Below, piece by piece: positions 1 through 8,689 of a DNA stretch of 64,000 nt; the stretch's first letter is position 1; each line of letters opens with the position of its first letter. Made by a program: the position numbers and the translations under genes. The notes under the pieces are model-generated. The model did no database searches, was not told where the DNA came from, and saw only the letters and a list, made by a program, of their open reading frames with translations. The stretch comes from JAYODW01 sp038116745. Lineage in GTDB: Bacteria > Pseudomonadota > Gammaproteobacteria > Ga0077536. The stretch covers positions 28,052 to 92,051 of the forward strand of contig JAYODW010000013.1 of NCBI GenBank assembly GCA_038116745.1, read 5' to 3'.

Positions 1-834
1 GGACAGGCTTTCCAGGGATTCAATTACAACGAACTCCTGTTCGAGGCTGAAACGGAATACCAGTCCATCCGGATCTTCGACGCGCCCAGACTCGGGCGCG
101 TCCTGGTCCTGGACGGAATAGTGCAGACGACCGAAGCCGACGAGTTCATCTACCACGAGATGCTCACCCACGTGCCCCTGATGTCGGCGGCTGAGCCGCG
201 TCGGGTCATGATTGTGGGCGGAGGCGACGGCGGAACGCTGCGCGAGGTGCTCAAGCACCCGATCGAGCGGGTCGATCTGGTCGAGATAGACCAGGTCGTG
301 ATAGACAGCGCGCGCGAGTTCCTGCCGACGCTGAACGACCATGGACGCAGCTTTGATGACCCCCGGGTCAACATCGTCGTTCGGGATGCGTTCGCCTATA
401 TGAAGGAGCATACGGGGGAATATGACGCTATTCTGGTCGACTCTACCGATCCGATAGGTATGGCCGAAGCGCTTTACTCGGAAGAGTTCTACCGTTTGTG
501 TCGGGATTCACTGGCGCCGGGCGGGACACTGAGTGCGCAGGATGGGGTGGTTTTCTTTCAGCGGGACGAGGCAGCGGGAACCGTGGCGTCACTGCGTAAG
601 CTGGGCTTGAGCGCCAGTGCTTATCTGGCTGCAGTGCCGACCTACTACGGGGGCTATATGACCTTCGGGTTCGGTGCCCGCGATGGAGCCAGTGTCACGC
701 TCGATGAGAATGTGCTGGCTGACCGCCATGCCAGGCTTAAGGGCGCTACCCGGCACTATTCGCCGGATGTCCATGCCGCGAGTTTTGTGCTGCCGCCCTG
801 GATAAGAGCTGCGGTGGAGGGAGAAGCATCGTGA
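1..834 (+). CDS. speE: Spermidine synthase, 5' end outside window
   Basis: Polyamine aminopropyltransferase, which transfers the aminopropyl group of decarboxylated SAM to putrescine. The reading frame is open from base 1 (GQAFQGFNYNELLFE...), so the true start lies upstream. About 277 residues are visible against roughly 285-290 for the family, so only some 15-20 residues are missing. Visible motifs are the nucleotide-binding GGGDGGTLREVL, the acidic VEID, the catalytic DSTDPIG loop and the QDG and YYGGYM segments. The stop overlaps the GTG of speD (GTGA at 831), so the two genes that make and use decarboxylated SAM are translationally coupled. Confidence 0.95.
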   Translation, partial: GQAFQGFNYNELLFEAETEYQSIRIFDAPRLGRVLVLDGIVQTTEADEFIYHEMLTHVPLMSAAEPRRVMIVGGGDGGTLREVLKHPIERVDLVEIDQVVIDSAREFLPTLNDHGRSFDDPRVNIVVRDAFAYMKEHTGEYDAILVDSTDPIGMAEALYSEEFYRLCRDSLAPGGTLSAQDGVVFFQRDEAAGTVASLRKLGLSASAYLAAVPTYYGGYMTFGFGARDGASVTLDENVLADRHARLKGATRHYSPDVHAASFVLPPWIRAAVEGEAS

Positions 835-1241
835 AAGAACTGCCCGACCATTTCAAAACCGATCAGCGTGGTACTGCCTACGCAGGCGACCATATGCTGA
901 TCGAGCTGTGGGACGCACATAACCTGACGGACGCCGGACTGATCGAGCAGACGCTGACCAGGGCGGCGCGCGCGGCCGAGGCGACGGTGCTGCACGCTTA
1001 CTATCATCCCTTCGGCGAGGGGCAGGGCGTGTCCGGCGTGACGGTGCTGGCCGAAAGCCACATCTCCATTCACACCTGGCCTGAGCGCGGTTATGCGGCG
1101 ATCGACGTATTCATGTGTGGCGATTGCGACCCTAATCGCACGCTGCCTGAAATCGAGCGGGCGTTTATGCCGGGCCGCATAGAAACTCGTTTGTTCAAGC
1201 GAGGCGTGGTTTCGACGGAGCAGATTAAGAGCGTCGCCTGA
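831..1241 (+). CDS. speD: S-adenosylmethionine decarboxylase proenzyme (short prokaryotic type)
   Basis: Pyruvoyl-dependent SAM decarboxylase that supplies decarboxylated SAM to SpeE. At 136 residues it belongs to the short Thermotoga/Bacillus class, not the long enterobacterial class. Self-cleavage is expected between Glu75 and Ser76 in LAESHISIHTWPE, where Ser76 becomes the pyruvoyl group. His81 and Cys96 (VFMC) match the family's processing and catalytic residues. The GTG start overlaps the speE stop by 4 bases. A 6-bp inverted repeat (1229-1234 with 1245-1250) spans its end but has no T tract, so I do not call a terminator. Confidence 0.96.
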   Translation: MKELPDHFKTDQRGTAYAGDHMLIELWDAHNLTDAGLIEQTLTRAARAAEATVLHAYYHPFGEGQGVSGVTVLAESHISIHTWPERGYAAIDVFMCGDCDPNRTLPEIERAFMPGRIETRLFKRGVVSTEQIKSVA

Positions 1242-1316
1242 GCCACGCTCAAGCGGGCGCGCGCTTCCGTGCGAAGATGGGCGCCCAGGCAGCTTGCCTA
1301 TCAGCAGGTTTAAACC

Positions 1317-2204
1317 TTGAACGCCAGTCCGGACGCACTTGGCACCGAGGCGCGTAAGCAGCGTCATGAGATCGGTAAGCTGCAGCAGAGGCTGCGGCGG
1401 CAGGTCGGCCGTGCGATCGGGGATTTCGACATGATCTCCGAGGGCGACCGCGTCATGGTATGCCTGTCGGGTGGGAAAGATTCCTACACCATGCTGGAGA
1501 TCCTGCTCGGGCTGCAGAAGCGCGCCCCCGTGCGGTTCGAGCTGATAGCAGTCCACCTGGACCAGAAGCAGCCGGGCTATCCGCCGGAGGTCATGCGCGA
1601 CTACCTGGCGGAGCTCGAGATCGAGCACCACATCATCGAGCAGGATACCTACTCGGTGGTGAAACGCGTGGTACCGGAAGGGCGCACGCTGTGCGGCTTA
1701 TGTTCGAGACTGCGGCGCGGTGTGCTCTATACCTTCGCCACCGAACACAGAATCACGCGGATTGCCTTGGGCCATCACCGTGACGACATCGTCGAGACCC
1801 TGTTCCTCAACCTGTTTTTCGGGTCGAAACTGAAAGCCATGCCGCCCAAGCTGTTGAGCGACGATGGCCGCCATATCGTGATCCGGCCGCTGGCGTATTG
1901 TCGCGAAACGGATATCGCGCGGTACGCGGATGCGCGCGCCTTTCCAATCATTCCGTGCAACCTGTGTGGCAGCCAGGAAAATCTGCAGCGTGCGAAAATC
2001 AAGCAGATGCTGATGATGTGGGAGCGTGAGCAGCCGGGCCGTTCGGAAAATATTTTCCGTGGGCTGCAGAACGTTGTGCCCTCGCATCTGGCTGACCCTG
2101 AGCTGTTTGATTTCGCTGCACTGGACAGTGAGGAAAAGGGCCGTAAGCAAAACGCCGATCGGGAACCCCTCGATTGGTTGAGAGGCACGCAGGCTGAGGA
2201 CTGA
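1317..2204 (+). CDS. ttcA: tRNA 2-thiocytidine(32) synthetase TtcA
   Basis: ATP-dependent enzyme that thiolates cytidine 32 in tRNA using a [4Fe-4S] cluster. The PP-loop SGGKDS is at residues 51-56. The cluster cysteines C126 and C129 (CGLC) and C217 (PCNLC) match the positions of E. coli TtcA. The 295-residue length is normal. The start is taken at TTG 1317, preceded by a weak AGCAGG; an N-terminal extension typical of the family makes this site reasonable. The gene is convergent with rep, and only 19 bases separate their stops. Confidence 0.93.
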   Translation: MNASPDALGTEARKQRHEIGKLQQRLRRQVGRAIGDFDMISEGDRVMVCLSGGKDSYTMLEILLGLQKRAPVRFELIAVHLDQKQPGYPPEVMRDYLAELEIEHHIIEQDTYSVVKRVVPEGRTLCGLCSRLRRGVLYTFATEHRITRIALGHHRDDIVETLFLNLFFGSKLKAMPPKLLSDDGRHIVIRPLAYCRETDIARYADARAFPIIPCNLCGSQENLQRAKIKQMLMMWEREQPGRSENIFRGLQNVVPSHLADPELFDFAALDSEEKGRKQNADREPLDWLRGTQAED

Positions 2205-2223
2205 GTGCGGGCGCAGATCGGTT

Positions 2224-4221
2224 TCAGGTTTTCAGCATCTGTTTCAGGCTGTCCAGAGTTCCGCGCCCGGTTGAGCGCCGCGCCTGCTCATCGACAGGCG
2301 CCCCATCCCAGACCAGTTCATCTCGCGGGAGTTCGTTCAGGAAACGGCTGGGTTCACAGGGTTCAATCTGGCCGAATCTTTTTCGTTCACGACAGAAGCT
2401 CAGGGTCAGCGTCTGTTTGGCGCGCGTGATGCCGACATAGGCGAGACGCCGCTCCTCCTCAACCTGATCCTGCTCGACGCTCGAGCGATGCGGCAACAGA
2501 TTTTCCTCAAAGCCTGCGAGATAGACGTGCGTGTACTCCAGGCCCTTCGCCGCATGCAGGGTGGCGAGGGCCACGCCGTCGGTTTCGTTCTCGCTTTCCT
2601 GCCGCTCAGCAATGTCAAACAGTGTAAGCGCGGCGACGACATCGCTGAGACCGCGACTCTCGTCTGCGGCGTGAATGCGTGCAACCCATTGCTGAAGCTC
2701 GCGCACGTTTTCCTGCCGGCGCGTCGCGGCCGCCTCGCCGTCGCTGCTCTGCGCAAGCCAGCTGTCATAGTCAACGTCGCGCAGCAGCGTTGCGAACACG
2801 TCCGGCGCCGGCTTGGTGAGGCTCATTTCATGCAGTGAGGTCAGCCAGGCGGCGAACTCGGAAACGCGTTTGTACACCTGCTGCGATACACGCTCTGAAA
2901 ATGCCCGGCTCTGCGCCGTGGCCAGCAGACTTATCCCGATCTCGCTGGATGTCTCGACCAGCTGTTTGACCGTCTGGGTGCCAATGGCCCTGCGTGGTGT
3001 GTTAACGATGCGCAGCAGCGCATTGTTGTCTTCCGGGTTCGCCAGCAGGCGCAGATAGGCAACGCAGTCGCGGATCTCGGCGTAGTCGAAAAACGACCGA
3101 CCGCCGGAAAGCACGTAGCGGATTTCCCGCTCGCGGAATGCGTGTTCGAAAAGGCGTGCCTGGTGGTTGGAGCGGATCAGAACTGCAAAATCTGCAAACC
3201 CGCCTTTACCCAGCAGCCGGCGGTGCAGGATATCGTTCGCGATACGCTCAGTTTCATCATGCTCGGCGCTGCAGGAGAAAACCCGGATGCGGTCGCCGAA
3301 GCCGTGCGCCGACCAGAGCGTCTTCGGAAACGGGTGTGGATTATTCGCGATGAGGGCGTTGGCCGCATTGAGGATGGTGCCGCTGCAGCGATAGTTCTGC
3401 TCCAGCTTGATGACTTTCAGATCTGGAAAATCTTTTGACAGCTGGGCGATGTTTTCGGGACGTGCGCCCCGCCAGGCATAGATGGACTGGTCGTCGTCGC
3501 CGACGACCGTGAGACGCTGGCCCGGCTCTACCAGCAGGCGAATCAAAGCATACTGGGACAGGTTGGTGTCCTGATACTCGTCGACCAGCAGATGCGTAAC
3601 CTGACTTTGCCAGCGGCTGCGAACCTCCTCGTTTTCTTTGAGGATCTGCACCGGCCCGCTGATCAGGTCGTCGAAATCGACCGCGTTGTAGGTCATCAGC
3701 GCTTCGCGATACGGGCCGTAGCAGCGCGCCGCGAGAGCCTCTGCTGCGGACATTCCTTCAAGCGAGACCGTGCCGGGAGGAGTCAGGGCGTACTTCCAGG
3801 CGGAGATGGCAGCCTGCACCGCCGCGACCGCGATGTCCGTTCCCGGACTGTCGCGGCGCATGAGGTCGGCGAGCAGGGCAGCGCAATCGCCGGCGTCGAG
3901 GATGCTGAACCCGCGGCGATAGCCAAGCAAATCGTATTCAGCGCGGAGGATCCGTAATCCAAGCGTATGAAAGGTCGAGATCCAGGGCCGGGCTTCCCGT
4001 TTCCCCAGGAGAGTGCTGACCCGGGAGCGCATTTCGCGTGCGGCTTTGTTAGTGAAGGTAATCGCGAAAACGCTTGGCGCGTCGATTTTCTGCGCGTCGA
4101 TGAGGTAAGCAATCTTATTGGCGATGACGCCGGTTTTGCCGCTGCCTGCCCCGGCGAGAACGAGCACGGGGCCGTGGTGGAACTCGACCGCCTGGCGCTG
4201 TTGCGGATTCAGATGACGCAA
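2224..4221 (-). CDS. rep: ATP-dependent DNA helicase Rep (UvrD/PcrA family)
   Basis: Superfamily 1A 3'-5' helicase. In E. coli Rep clears proteins ahead of the replication fork and restarts stalled forks. Helicase motifs in order: Walker A AGAGSGKT, DEYQD (motif II), GDDDQSIYAWRGA (III), LEQNYRCS (IV), ATLHAAKGLEY (V) and VGITRAK (VI). The start is placed at TTG 4221, which gives MRHLNPQQRQAVEF, closely matching the MRLNPxQQ start of Rep and giving 665 residues, close to E. coli's 673. An in-frame GTG at 4284 would add 21 residues. Neither site has a clear ribosome-binding site. Rep is favoured over UvrD by the N-terminus and length. Confidence 0.9.
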   Translation of the reverse strand: MRHLNPQQRQAVEFHHGPVLVLAGAGSGKTGVIANKIAYLIDAQKIDAPSVFAITFTNKAAREMRSRVSTLLGKREARPWISTFHTLGLRILRAEYDLLGYRRGFSILDAGDCAALLADLMRRDSPGTDIAVAAVQAAISAWKYALTPPGTVSLEGMSAAEALAARCYGPYREALMTYNAVDFDDLISGPVQILKENEEVRSRWQSQVTHLLVDEYQDTNLSQYALIRLLVEPGQRLTVVGDDDQSIYAWRGARPENIAQLSKDFPDLKVIKLEQNYRCSGTILNAANALIANNPHPFPKTLWSAHGFGDRIRVFSCSAEHDETERIANDILHRRLLGKGGFADFAVLIRSNHQARLFEHAFREREIRYVLSGGRSFFDYAEIRDCVAYLRLLANPEDNNALLRIVNTPRRAIGTQTVKQLVETSSEIGISLLATAQSRAFSERVSQQVYKRVSEFAAWLTSLHEMSLTKPAPDVFATLLRDVDYDSWLAQSSDGEAAATRRQENVRELQQWVARIHAADESRGLSDVVAALTLFDIAERQESENETDGVALATLHAAKGLEYTHVYLAGFEENLLPHRSSVEQDQVEEERRLAYVGITRAKQTLTLSFCRERKRFGQIEPCEPSRFLNELPRDELVWDGAPVDEQARRSTGRGTLDSLKQMLKT

Positions 4222-4514
4222 GTGAAAAACAACTGATTGCCGGAAAAAAACTGCCAGCTGGCGTCTGGTCAGTGTGCGGTGCACTCGTTGACGCGTGCGT
4301 CCAGGGCCGGCGGGCGGATTCTAATGAACCCGGATTGGGCTCGCTATCTTGACAGCAGGCTTTTCAGCGCAGCGGACGTTTCCCCTGCAGTCCGCAGGCT
4401 TCTCTCCTGTTCGACCGCTACAATGCGCACGCTTTATGAGCGGCTCCTGCGGCGCTGTCCGGGGGTCGCCGAGCGGCGAGGAAATTCCATACGGCCGGAT
4501 ACAGGAGTCGCTGA

Positions 4515-5009
4515 GTGCGGGTGCTCAGGGTGGCTATCATCGTTGCGTTGTTGTGCGGCGCTTTCGTGCTCGGTCGCTGGTCAAGTGAGCGCGTAGTGCT
4601 CGACCCGACCATAGACGTGGTAGTGGCGGAAGCGGCGCTGGAGTTCGAGGCGCGGCTCGATACCGGTGCTGTCGTCTCTTCGATTAATGCACGGAATATC
4701 CAGGTCATCGATGGTGAGGACGCGCCCTCAATTGACGACGTGGGAAGGCAGATCCGTTTTGAGCTGGTCAACGCCGAGGGAGAGAGTCGTGAGCTCACCG
4801 CGTCGGTCGCGCAGGTCCGCGGGATCCGCATGGCTGATTGCCGGGAAGTGCGCTATCACGTCTACCTGACAGTGGTGTACCGTGGCCAGGCTTTTCGCAT
4901 CCTGACCAACCTGAACGACCGCTCGCAAGCAGCCGATAAACTGCTGCTCGGGCGAAACTGGCTGTCTCACGGATATGCAGTAGGCCCAGTAACCGAAGTT
5001 GAGATATGA
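4515..5009 (+). CDS. Membrane-anchored retropepsin-like protein (RimK-associated zinc-protease family)
   Basis: A protein of 164 residues. An N-terminal hydrophobic segment (about residues 4-20) should act as a signal anchor, placing the rest in the periplasm. The body resembles the Zn_protease family PF05618, which has a retropepsin-like fold: ARLDTGAVVSS with Asp49-Thr50-Gly51 in the usual active-site DTG position, and a C-terminal LLLGRNWL like the I/LGR signature. The GTG start at 4515 is chosen because AGGAG lies 7 bases upstream. Its stop overlaps the following traB-like start (ATGA), so the two are coupled. The proteolytic activity of this family is not established; function is inferred from fold only. 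Confidence 0.75.
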   Translation: MRVLRVAIIVALLCGAFVLGRWSSERVVLDPTIDVVVAEAALEFEARLDTGAVVSSINARNIQVIDGEDAPSIDDVGRQIRFELVNAEGESRELTASVAQVRGIRMADCREVRYHVYLTVVYRGQAFRILTNLNDRSQAADKLLLGRNWLSHGYAVGPVTEVEI

Positions 5010-6199
5010 GCGAGCCAGTCAGTCAGCCAGGGTTTGAAATTACGCTCGGGCATTCCCGCCTGTTCGTGCTTGGAACGGCGCACGTGTCGCGCGCCAGCGC
5101 GGAGACCGTGCGTCAGGAGATCGCGTCCGGGCAGTACGACAGGATTGCTATTGAGCTGTGCGAGAACCGTTTCCGCAGCATGGTCGATCCGGATGCGATC
5201 GGGCGCATGAATCTGTTCGAGGTGATCCGTTCGGGTAAAGCGCCGATGGTGTTGAGCATGCTCGCGCTCGGCGCGTTCCAGCAGCGGATAGCTGAGCAGT
5301 TCGGTATTGAGCCAGGTGCCGAAATGCGTGCGGCCATCGAGGGCGCGAAGGACAGATCTCTGTCATTGCATCTGATCGATCGGGATGTCGGCACCACGCT
5401 CAGACGCATTTACGCCAACGTGCCCTGGTACAAACGGTTCTATATCTTTTCAGGACTGTTCGCGAGCGTGGTCGTGAACGAGGACATTCCCGAAGAAGAT
5501 ATCGAGGCGCTCAAAGAGGGCGATCTGCTCGAGAGCACGTTTGCGCAGTTCGCCGACTCAGCAGGTCCGATCTATGGACCGCTGATCGATGAGCGAGATG
5601 AATATATGGCCGCGCGTTTGCTGGAGGTGGTGCCGGAAGAACCGACTCGTATTCTGGCAGTTGTCGGTGCTGGTCATTTGAAGGGGCTGCAGGCCTATCT
5701 CGAGCGCGGCTTCAGTGCGCGTGAAGCTCGTCTGGTCGAGCTGGATACGACGCCCCCAACGCGGCGCTGGTGGCGCTTTATTCCCTGGTTGATCGTGGCG
5801 CTGGTTCTCGCGGGCTTTGCTATCGGGTTCACTCGAAGTCCCGATCTGGGGCTGCGTCTGGTGACGGAGTGGATTGTAATTAATGGTGGTCTGGCCGCGC
5901 TGGGTTGCGCCATCGCCGGCGGACATCCGATAACAATTGTCACCGGCTTTCTGGCCGCACCGCTGACTTCGCTCAATCCGACTGTTGGTGCGGGCATGGT
6001 GACGGCCCTGGTCGAGGCCTGGCTGCGCAAACCGACGGTTGCGGATTTTGCCGAGCTTCGCACAGCGACCACCCGGCTTGCGGGTTGGCGCCAGAACCGG
6101 GTTGCGCGCACGTTGTTGGTTTTTTTTCTGAGCACGCTGGGATCGGCGGTCGGTACTTATGTTGCCGGCTTTCGCATTTTTGACCAGCTCATGGGTTAG
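5006..6199 (+). CDS. TraB/PrgY family membrane protein
   Basis: A 397-residue member of the TraB family, named for the enterococcal pheromone-shutdown proteins. The N-terminal domain carries the family marks GTAHVS (residues 23-28), the acidic IELCENR around residue 50, and a GAGHLKGL motif near residue 223. These histidines and glutamates recall the metal-dependent Tiki/EreA/TraB fold. The C-terminal third is hydrophobic, with about four predicted membrane segments, which would hold the domain at the inner membrane. The start codon overlaps the stop of the retropepsin-like gene, so they probably share a transcript. The substrate is unknown. Confidence 0.85.
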   Translation: MSEPVSQPGFEITLGHSRLFVLGTAHVSRASAETVRQEIASGQYDRIAIELCENRFRSMVDPDAIGRMNLFEVIRSGKAPMVLSMLALGAFQQRIAEQFGIEPGAEMRAAIEGAKDRSLSLHLIDRDVGTTLRRIYANVPWYKRFYIFSGLFASVVVNEDIPEEDIEALKEGDLLESTFAQFADSAGPIYGPLIDERDEYMAARLLEVVPEEPTRILAVVGAGHLKGLQAYLERGFSAREARLVELDTTPPTRRWWRFIPWLIVALVLAGFAIGFTRSPDLGLRLVTEWIVINGGLAALGCAIAGGHPITIVTGFLAAPLTSLNPTVGAGMVTALVEAWLRKPTVADFAELRTATTRLAGWRQNRVARTLLVFFLSTLGSAVGTYVAGFRIFDQLMG

Positions 6200-6470
6200 C
6201 CAGGCCGGACTCGGCGCAGTGCCAGCAGGCCGTTCAGAACAGTGGCTGCGCCTGGCTCGACGGGAAGATATCGTCGCGCGGGCGCGGCGCGTGGCAATGG
6301 TGGTTGGCACTCTTCTGGTGATTATCAACTACGGTGATCGCCTGTGGCTGGGTGAGCTTTCGGCGAAGGACGTCTTCAAGATGCTGCTGACCTACTGTGT
6401 TCCTTACTGCGTCTCGACCTATGCGGCGGTCAGCGCGGTGCTGGCCGCGGATGAAGACGCCCGGGACTAG
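6159..6470 (+). CDS. Small NrtS-like nitrate/nitrite transporter
   Basis: A small membrane protein with two hydrophobic segments, VAMVVGTLLVIINYGD and MLLTYCVPYCVSTYAAV. This layout (RA..VA.VVGT.L..IN.GD, then LLTY.VPY.VSTYA) matches NrtS, a compact nitrate/nitrite carrier described first in cyanobacteria. The start is uncertain: ATG 6159 overlaps traB by 41 bases, whereas GTG 6219 lies after the traB stop and still keeps both helices. Neither has a clear ribosome-binding site. No nitrate reductase or molybdopterin gene is nearby, so a nitrate role rests on similarity alone. Confidence 0.7.
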   Translation: MLPAFAFLTSSWVSQAGLGAVPAGRSEQWLRLARREDIVARARRVAMVVGTLLVIINYGDRLWLGELSAKDVFKMLLTYCVPYCVSTYAAVSAVLAADEDARD

Positions 6471-6556
6471 CGCTGGCGGCGGGCGCACAGGGTATGCAAA
6501 CCCGCGCAGGTGGTTTAGCTTCGTAGCCTGATCGAGTCCAGAGGCAGGTAGCCGGC

Positions 6557-6895
6557 ATGCCTTCTTATGAGTACGAATGTCCTGCCAACGGGCAGGTCCT
6601 GCAGGTCAGGCACTCCATCCATACCGTCATCCGGAACTGGGGAGAGCTGTGTTTTGCGACGCAGACGCCGATCGGCGAGACCGACTTTGAGGCGCCTGTG
6701 CGCAAGCGTCTTTCCGCGCCCGGCATTGCGATCCCCACCGGGAACTCGAGCCTGAAAAATGCCGGGTTCACCAAGCTGGTCAAGCGTGACGACGGCGTAT
6801 ACGAGAACGTCACCGCAACGGGTTCAGAGAGCCGCTACATGATCAAGGGCCGGCCTGAGACGCGACCACATCTGCATAAAAAGGTGGGTGACTGA
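6557..6895 (+). CDS. FmdB-type zinc-ribbon protein with degenerate cysteines
   Basis: A 112-residue cytoplasmic protein that starts MPSYEYECP, the hallmark of FmdB-type zinc ribbons. Classical members carry two CxxC pairs. Here the first pair is CPANG (one Cys left), and the region of the second pair has only LCFATQ plus APVRKRLSAP, so a normal zinc site cannot form. This resembles a known subgroup with a CPxNGxxxxVRH start and a WGELC block. The function of the family is poorly defined. It is followed by the shared hairpin at 6938-6964. No partner gene suggests its job. Confidence 0.7.
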   Translation: MPSYEYECPANGQVLQVRHSIHTVIRNWGELCFATQTPIGETDFEAPVRKRLSAPGIAIPTGNSSLKNAGFTKLVKRDDGVYENVTATGSESRYMIKGRPETRPHLHKKVGD

Positions 6896-6932
6896 GTCGC
6901 GCGCACGCATGGGCTTGCTCCGGCACCCGCGC

Positions 6933-6964
6933 AAAAAAAGAACCCCGCACGGGGCGGGGTTCTT
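6933..6964 (-). terminator. Rho-independent terminator of groESL
   Basis: Perfect 11-bp stem (6938-6948 pairing with 6954-6964) around a 5-base loop. Read on the minus strand, the stem is followed by seven T residues (the A run at 6933-6939), the pattern of an intrinsic terminator 34 bases after the groEL stop. On the plus strand the hairpin lies 43 bases after the FmdB-type gene and could also slow transcription there, but lacks a good T tract. Confidence 0.9.
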
Positions 6965-6997
6965 CAGGCTCCGAAGAGCGGTAGTCAGCGGGGCTGC

Positions 6998-8647
6998 TTA
7001 CATCATGCCGCCCATACCGCCCATGCCGCCCATACCGCCCATGTCGGGCATAGAAGGACCGTCGTCATCCTTCGGCGCGTCAGCCACCATGGCTTCCGTG
7101 GTCAGGATGAGGGAGGACACAGATGCTGCGTTCTGCAGAGCCGTACGAGCCACCTTCGCGGGATCCAGGATACCCATGTCGATCATGTCGCCGTACTCCC
7201 CGGTCTGCGCGTTGTAACCGAAGTTGCCAGAACCCTCGGCAACCTTGGCTACGACGACAGATGGCTCGTCGCCGGCATTGGATACGATTTGACGAATCGG
7301 CTCTTCGAGTGCGCGAACCAGAATGTTGACGCCCATGCGCTGATCGTCGTTGTCGGTGGCGGTCTCTCTCGCCTTGGACTGAGCGCGTAGCAGGGCAACG
7401 CCACCGCCGGGTACCACACCTTCTTCGACCGCAGCGCGGGTTGAATGCAGAGCATCTTCGACGCGTGCCTTCTTCTCTTTCATTTCGACTTCAGTCGCGG
7501 CGCCCACCTTGATGACGGCAACACCGCCAGCCAGCTTGGCAACACGCTCCTGCAGTTTTTCGCGATCGTAATCCGAGCTGGTCTCCTCGATCTGCGCACG
7601 GATCTGGTTCACGCGGCCTTCGATGCCTTTCTGATCCCCAGCACCATCGATGATGGTGGTGTTTTCCTTGCTGATCTGGACTTTTTTGGCGCTGCCGAGA
7701 TCGTCAAGGCCGGCCTTCTCAAGGCTGAGGCCGACTTCTTCGGAGATAACGGTGCCACCGGTCAGGATCGCAATGTCCTCCAGCATGGCTTTACGACGAT
7801 CGCCGAAACCAGGTGCCTTGACAGCAGCAACCTTGACGATGCCGCGCATGTTGTTGACGACCAGGGTGGCCAGCGCTTCGCCTTCGACGTCCTCAGCGAC
7901 TATCAGCAGGGAGCGGCCGGACTTGGCTACGCCCTCGAGCACCGGCAGCAGGTCGCGGATGTTGGAGACTTTCTTGTCGTGCAGCAGGATAAGAGGCTCT
8001 TCCAGCTCAACCGCCATCGTCTCCTGGTTGTTGATGAAGTAGGGCGACAGGTAGCCACGGTCGAACTGCATGCCCTCGACGATGTCGAGCTCGTTCTCCA
8101 GGCCGGAACCCTCTTCAACAGTGATGACGCCCTCTTTGCCGACCTTGTCCATGGCCTCAGCGATGATGTCGCCGATGGCCTGGTCGGAGTTCGCGGAAAT
8201 GGTGCCGACCTGAGAAATCGACTTGCTGTCGGTGCACGGTGTGGAAAGCGTGGACAGCTCGACCACAGCGTTGGCCACTGCGCGATCGATACCGCGCTTG
8301 AGATCCATCGGGTTGACGCCGGCGGCAACCGCCTTCAAACCCTCGCGGACAATCGCCTGAGCCAGCACGGTAGCCGTGGTGGTGCCGTCGCCGGCCACGT
8401 CAGAAGTCTTAGAAGCGACTTCTTTCACCATCTGCGCGCCCATGTTTTCGAACTTGTCTTTGAGCTCGATTTCCTTGGCGACGGAGACGCCGTCCTTGGT
8501 GACGGTCGGTGCGCCGAAACTCTTCTCGAGGACGACGTTACGTCCCTTCGGGCCCAGCGTCTGTTTGACGGCGTTGGCCAGGATGTTGACGCCTGCAGCC
8601 ATGCGGTAGCGAGCGTCGTCAGAAAAACGGACTTCTTTAGCAGTCAT
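6998..8647 (-). CDS. groEL: 60-kDa chaperonin GroEL
   Basis: ATP-driven chaperonin that forms double heptameric rings and folds cytosolic proteins together with GroES. The 549-residue sequence is highly conserved: DARYRMAAGVNILANAVKQTLGPKGRNVVLEK at the N-terminus, AGDGTTTATVLAQ for nucleotide binding, and a C-terminal tail of GGM repeats (GGMGGMGGMGGMM) that projects into the cavity. The ATG is preceded by GGAGG. It is the second gene of the groES-groEL operon, 42 bases after groES, and ends at a strong hairpin terminator. Expression should follow the CIRCE-like element upstream of groES. Confidence 0.99.
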   Translation of the reverse strand: MTAKEVRFSDDARYRMAAGVNILANAVKQTLGPKGRNVVLEKSFGAPTVTKDGVSVAKEIELKDKFENMGAQMVKEVASKTSDVAGDGTTTATVLAQAIVREGLKAVAAGVNPMDLKRGIDRAVANAVVELSTLSTPCTDSKSISQVGTISANSDQAIGDIIAEAMDKVGKEGVITVEEGSGLENELDIVEGMQFDRGYLSPYFINNQETMAVELEEPLILLHDKKVSNIRDLLPVLEGVAKSGRSLLIVAEDVEGEALATLVVNNMRGIVKVAAVKAPGFGDRRKAMLEDIAILTGGTVISEEVGLSLEKAGLDDLGSAKKVQISKENTTIIDGAGDQKGIEGRVNQIRAQIEETSSDYDREKLQERVAKLAGGVAVIKVGAATEVEMKEKKARVEDALHSTRAAVEEGVVPGGGVALLRAQSKARETATDNDDQRMGVNILVRALEEPIRQIVSNAGDEPSVVVAKVAEGSGNFGYNAQTGEYGDMIDMGILDPAKVARTALQNAASVSSLILTTEAMVADAPKDDDGPSMPDMGGMGGMGGMGGMM

Positions 8648-8689
8648 TGGAAATATTCCTCCGGAAACCTTAAGTGGTGATGTCGCCGC

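Noticed and set aside
1229..1250. 6-bp inverted repeat at the end of speD as a terminator
   Set aside because: There is no T run after the stem, and the left arm is coding.
756..1631. Minus-strand open frame of 291 codons across speD and ttcA
   Set aside because: It overlaps two well-recognised genes on the opposite strand and has no recognisable motif.
5558..6328. Minus-strand open frame of 256 codons opposite the traB-like gene
   Set aside because: Arg/Thr/Gln-rich shadow with no motif; the plus strand has a coherent TraB protein.
6998..7050. Short tandem DNA repeat at the end of groEL
   Set aside because: It simply encodes the normal GGM-repeat tail of GroEL.
7445..8680. Long plus-strand open frame of 411 codons opposite groEL
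   Set aside because: It is the antisense shadow of the highly conserved groEL, has no family resemblance and no ribosome-binding site; GC-rich codon use on the other strand explains its length.
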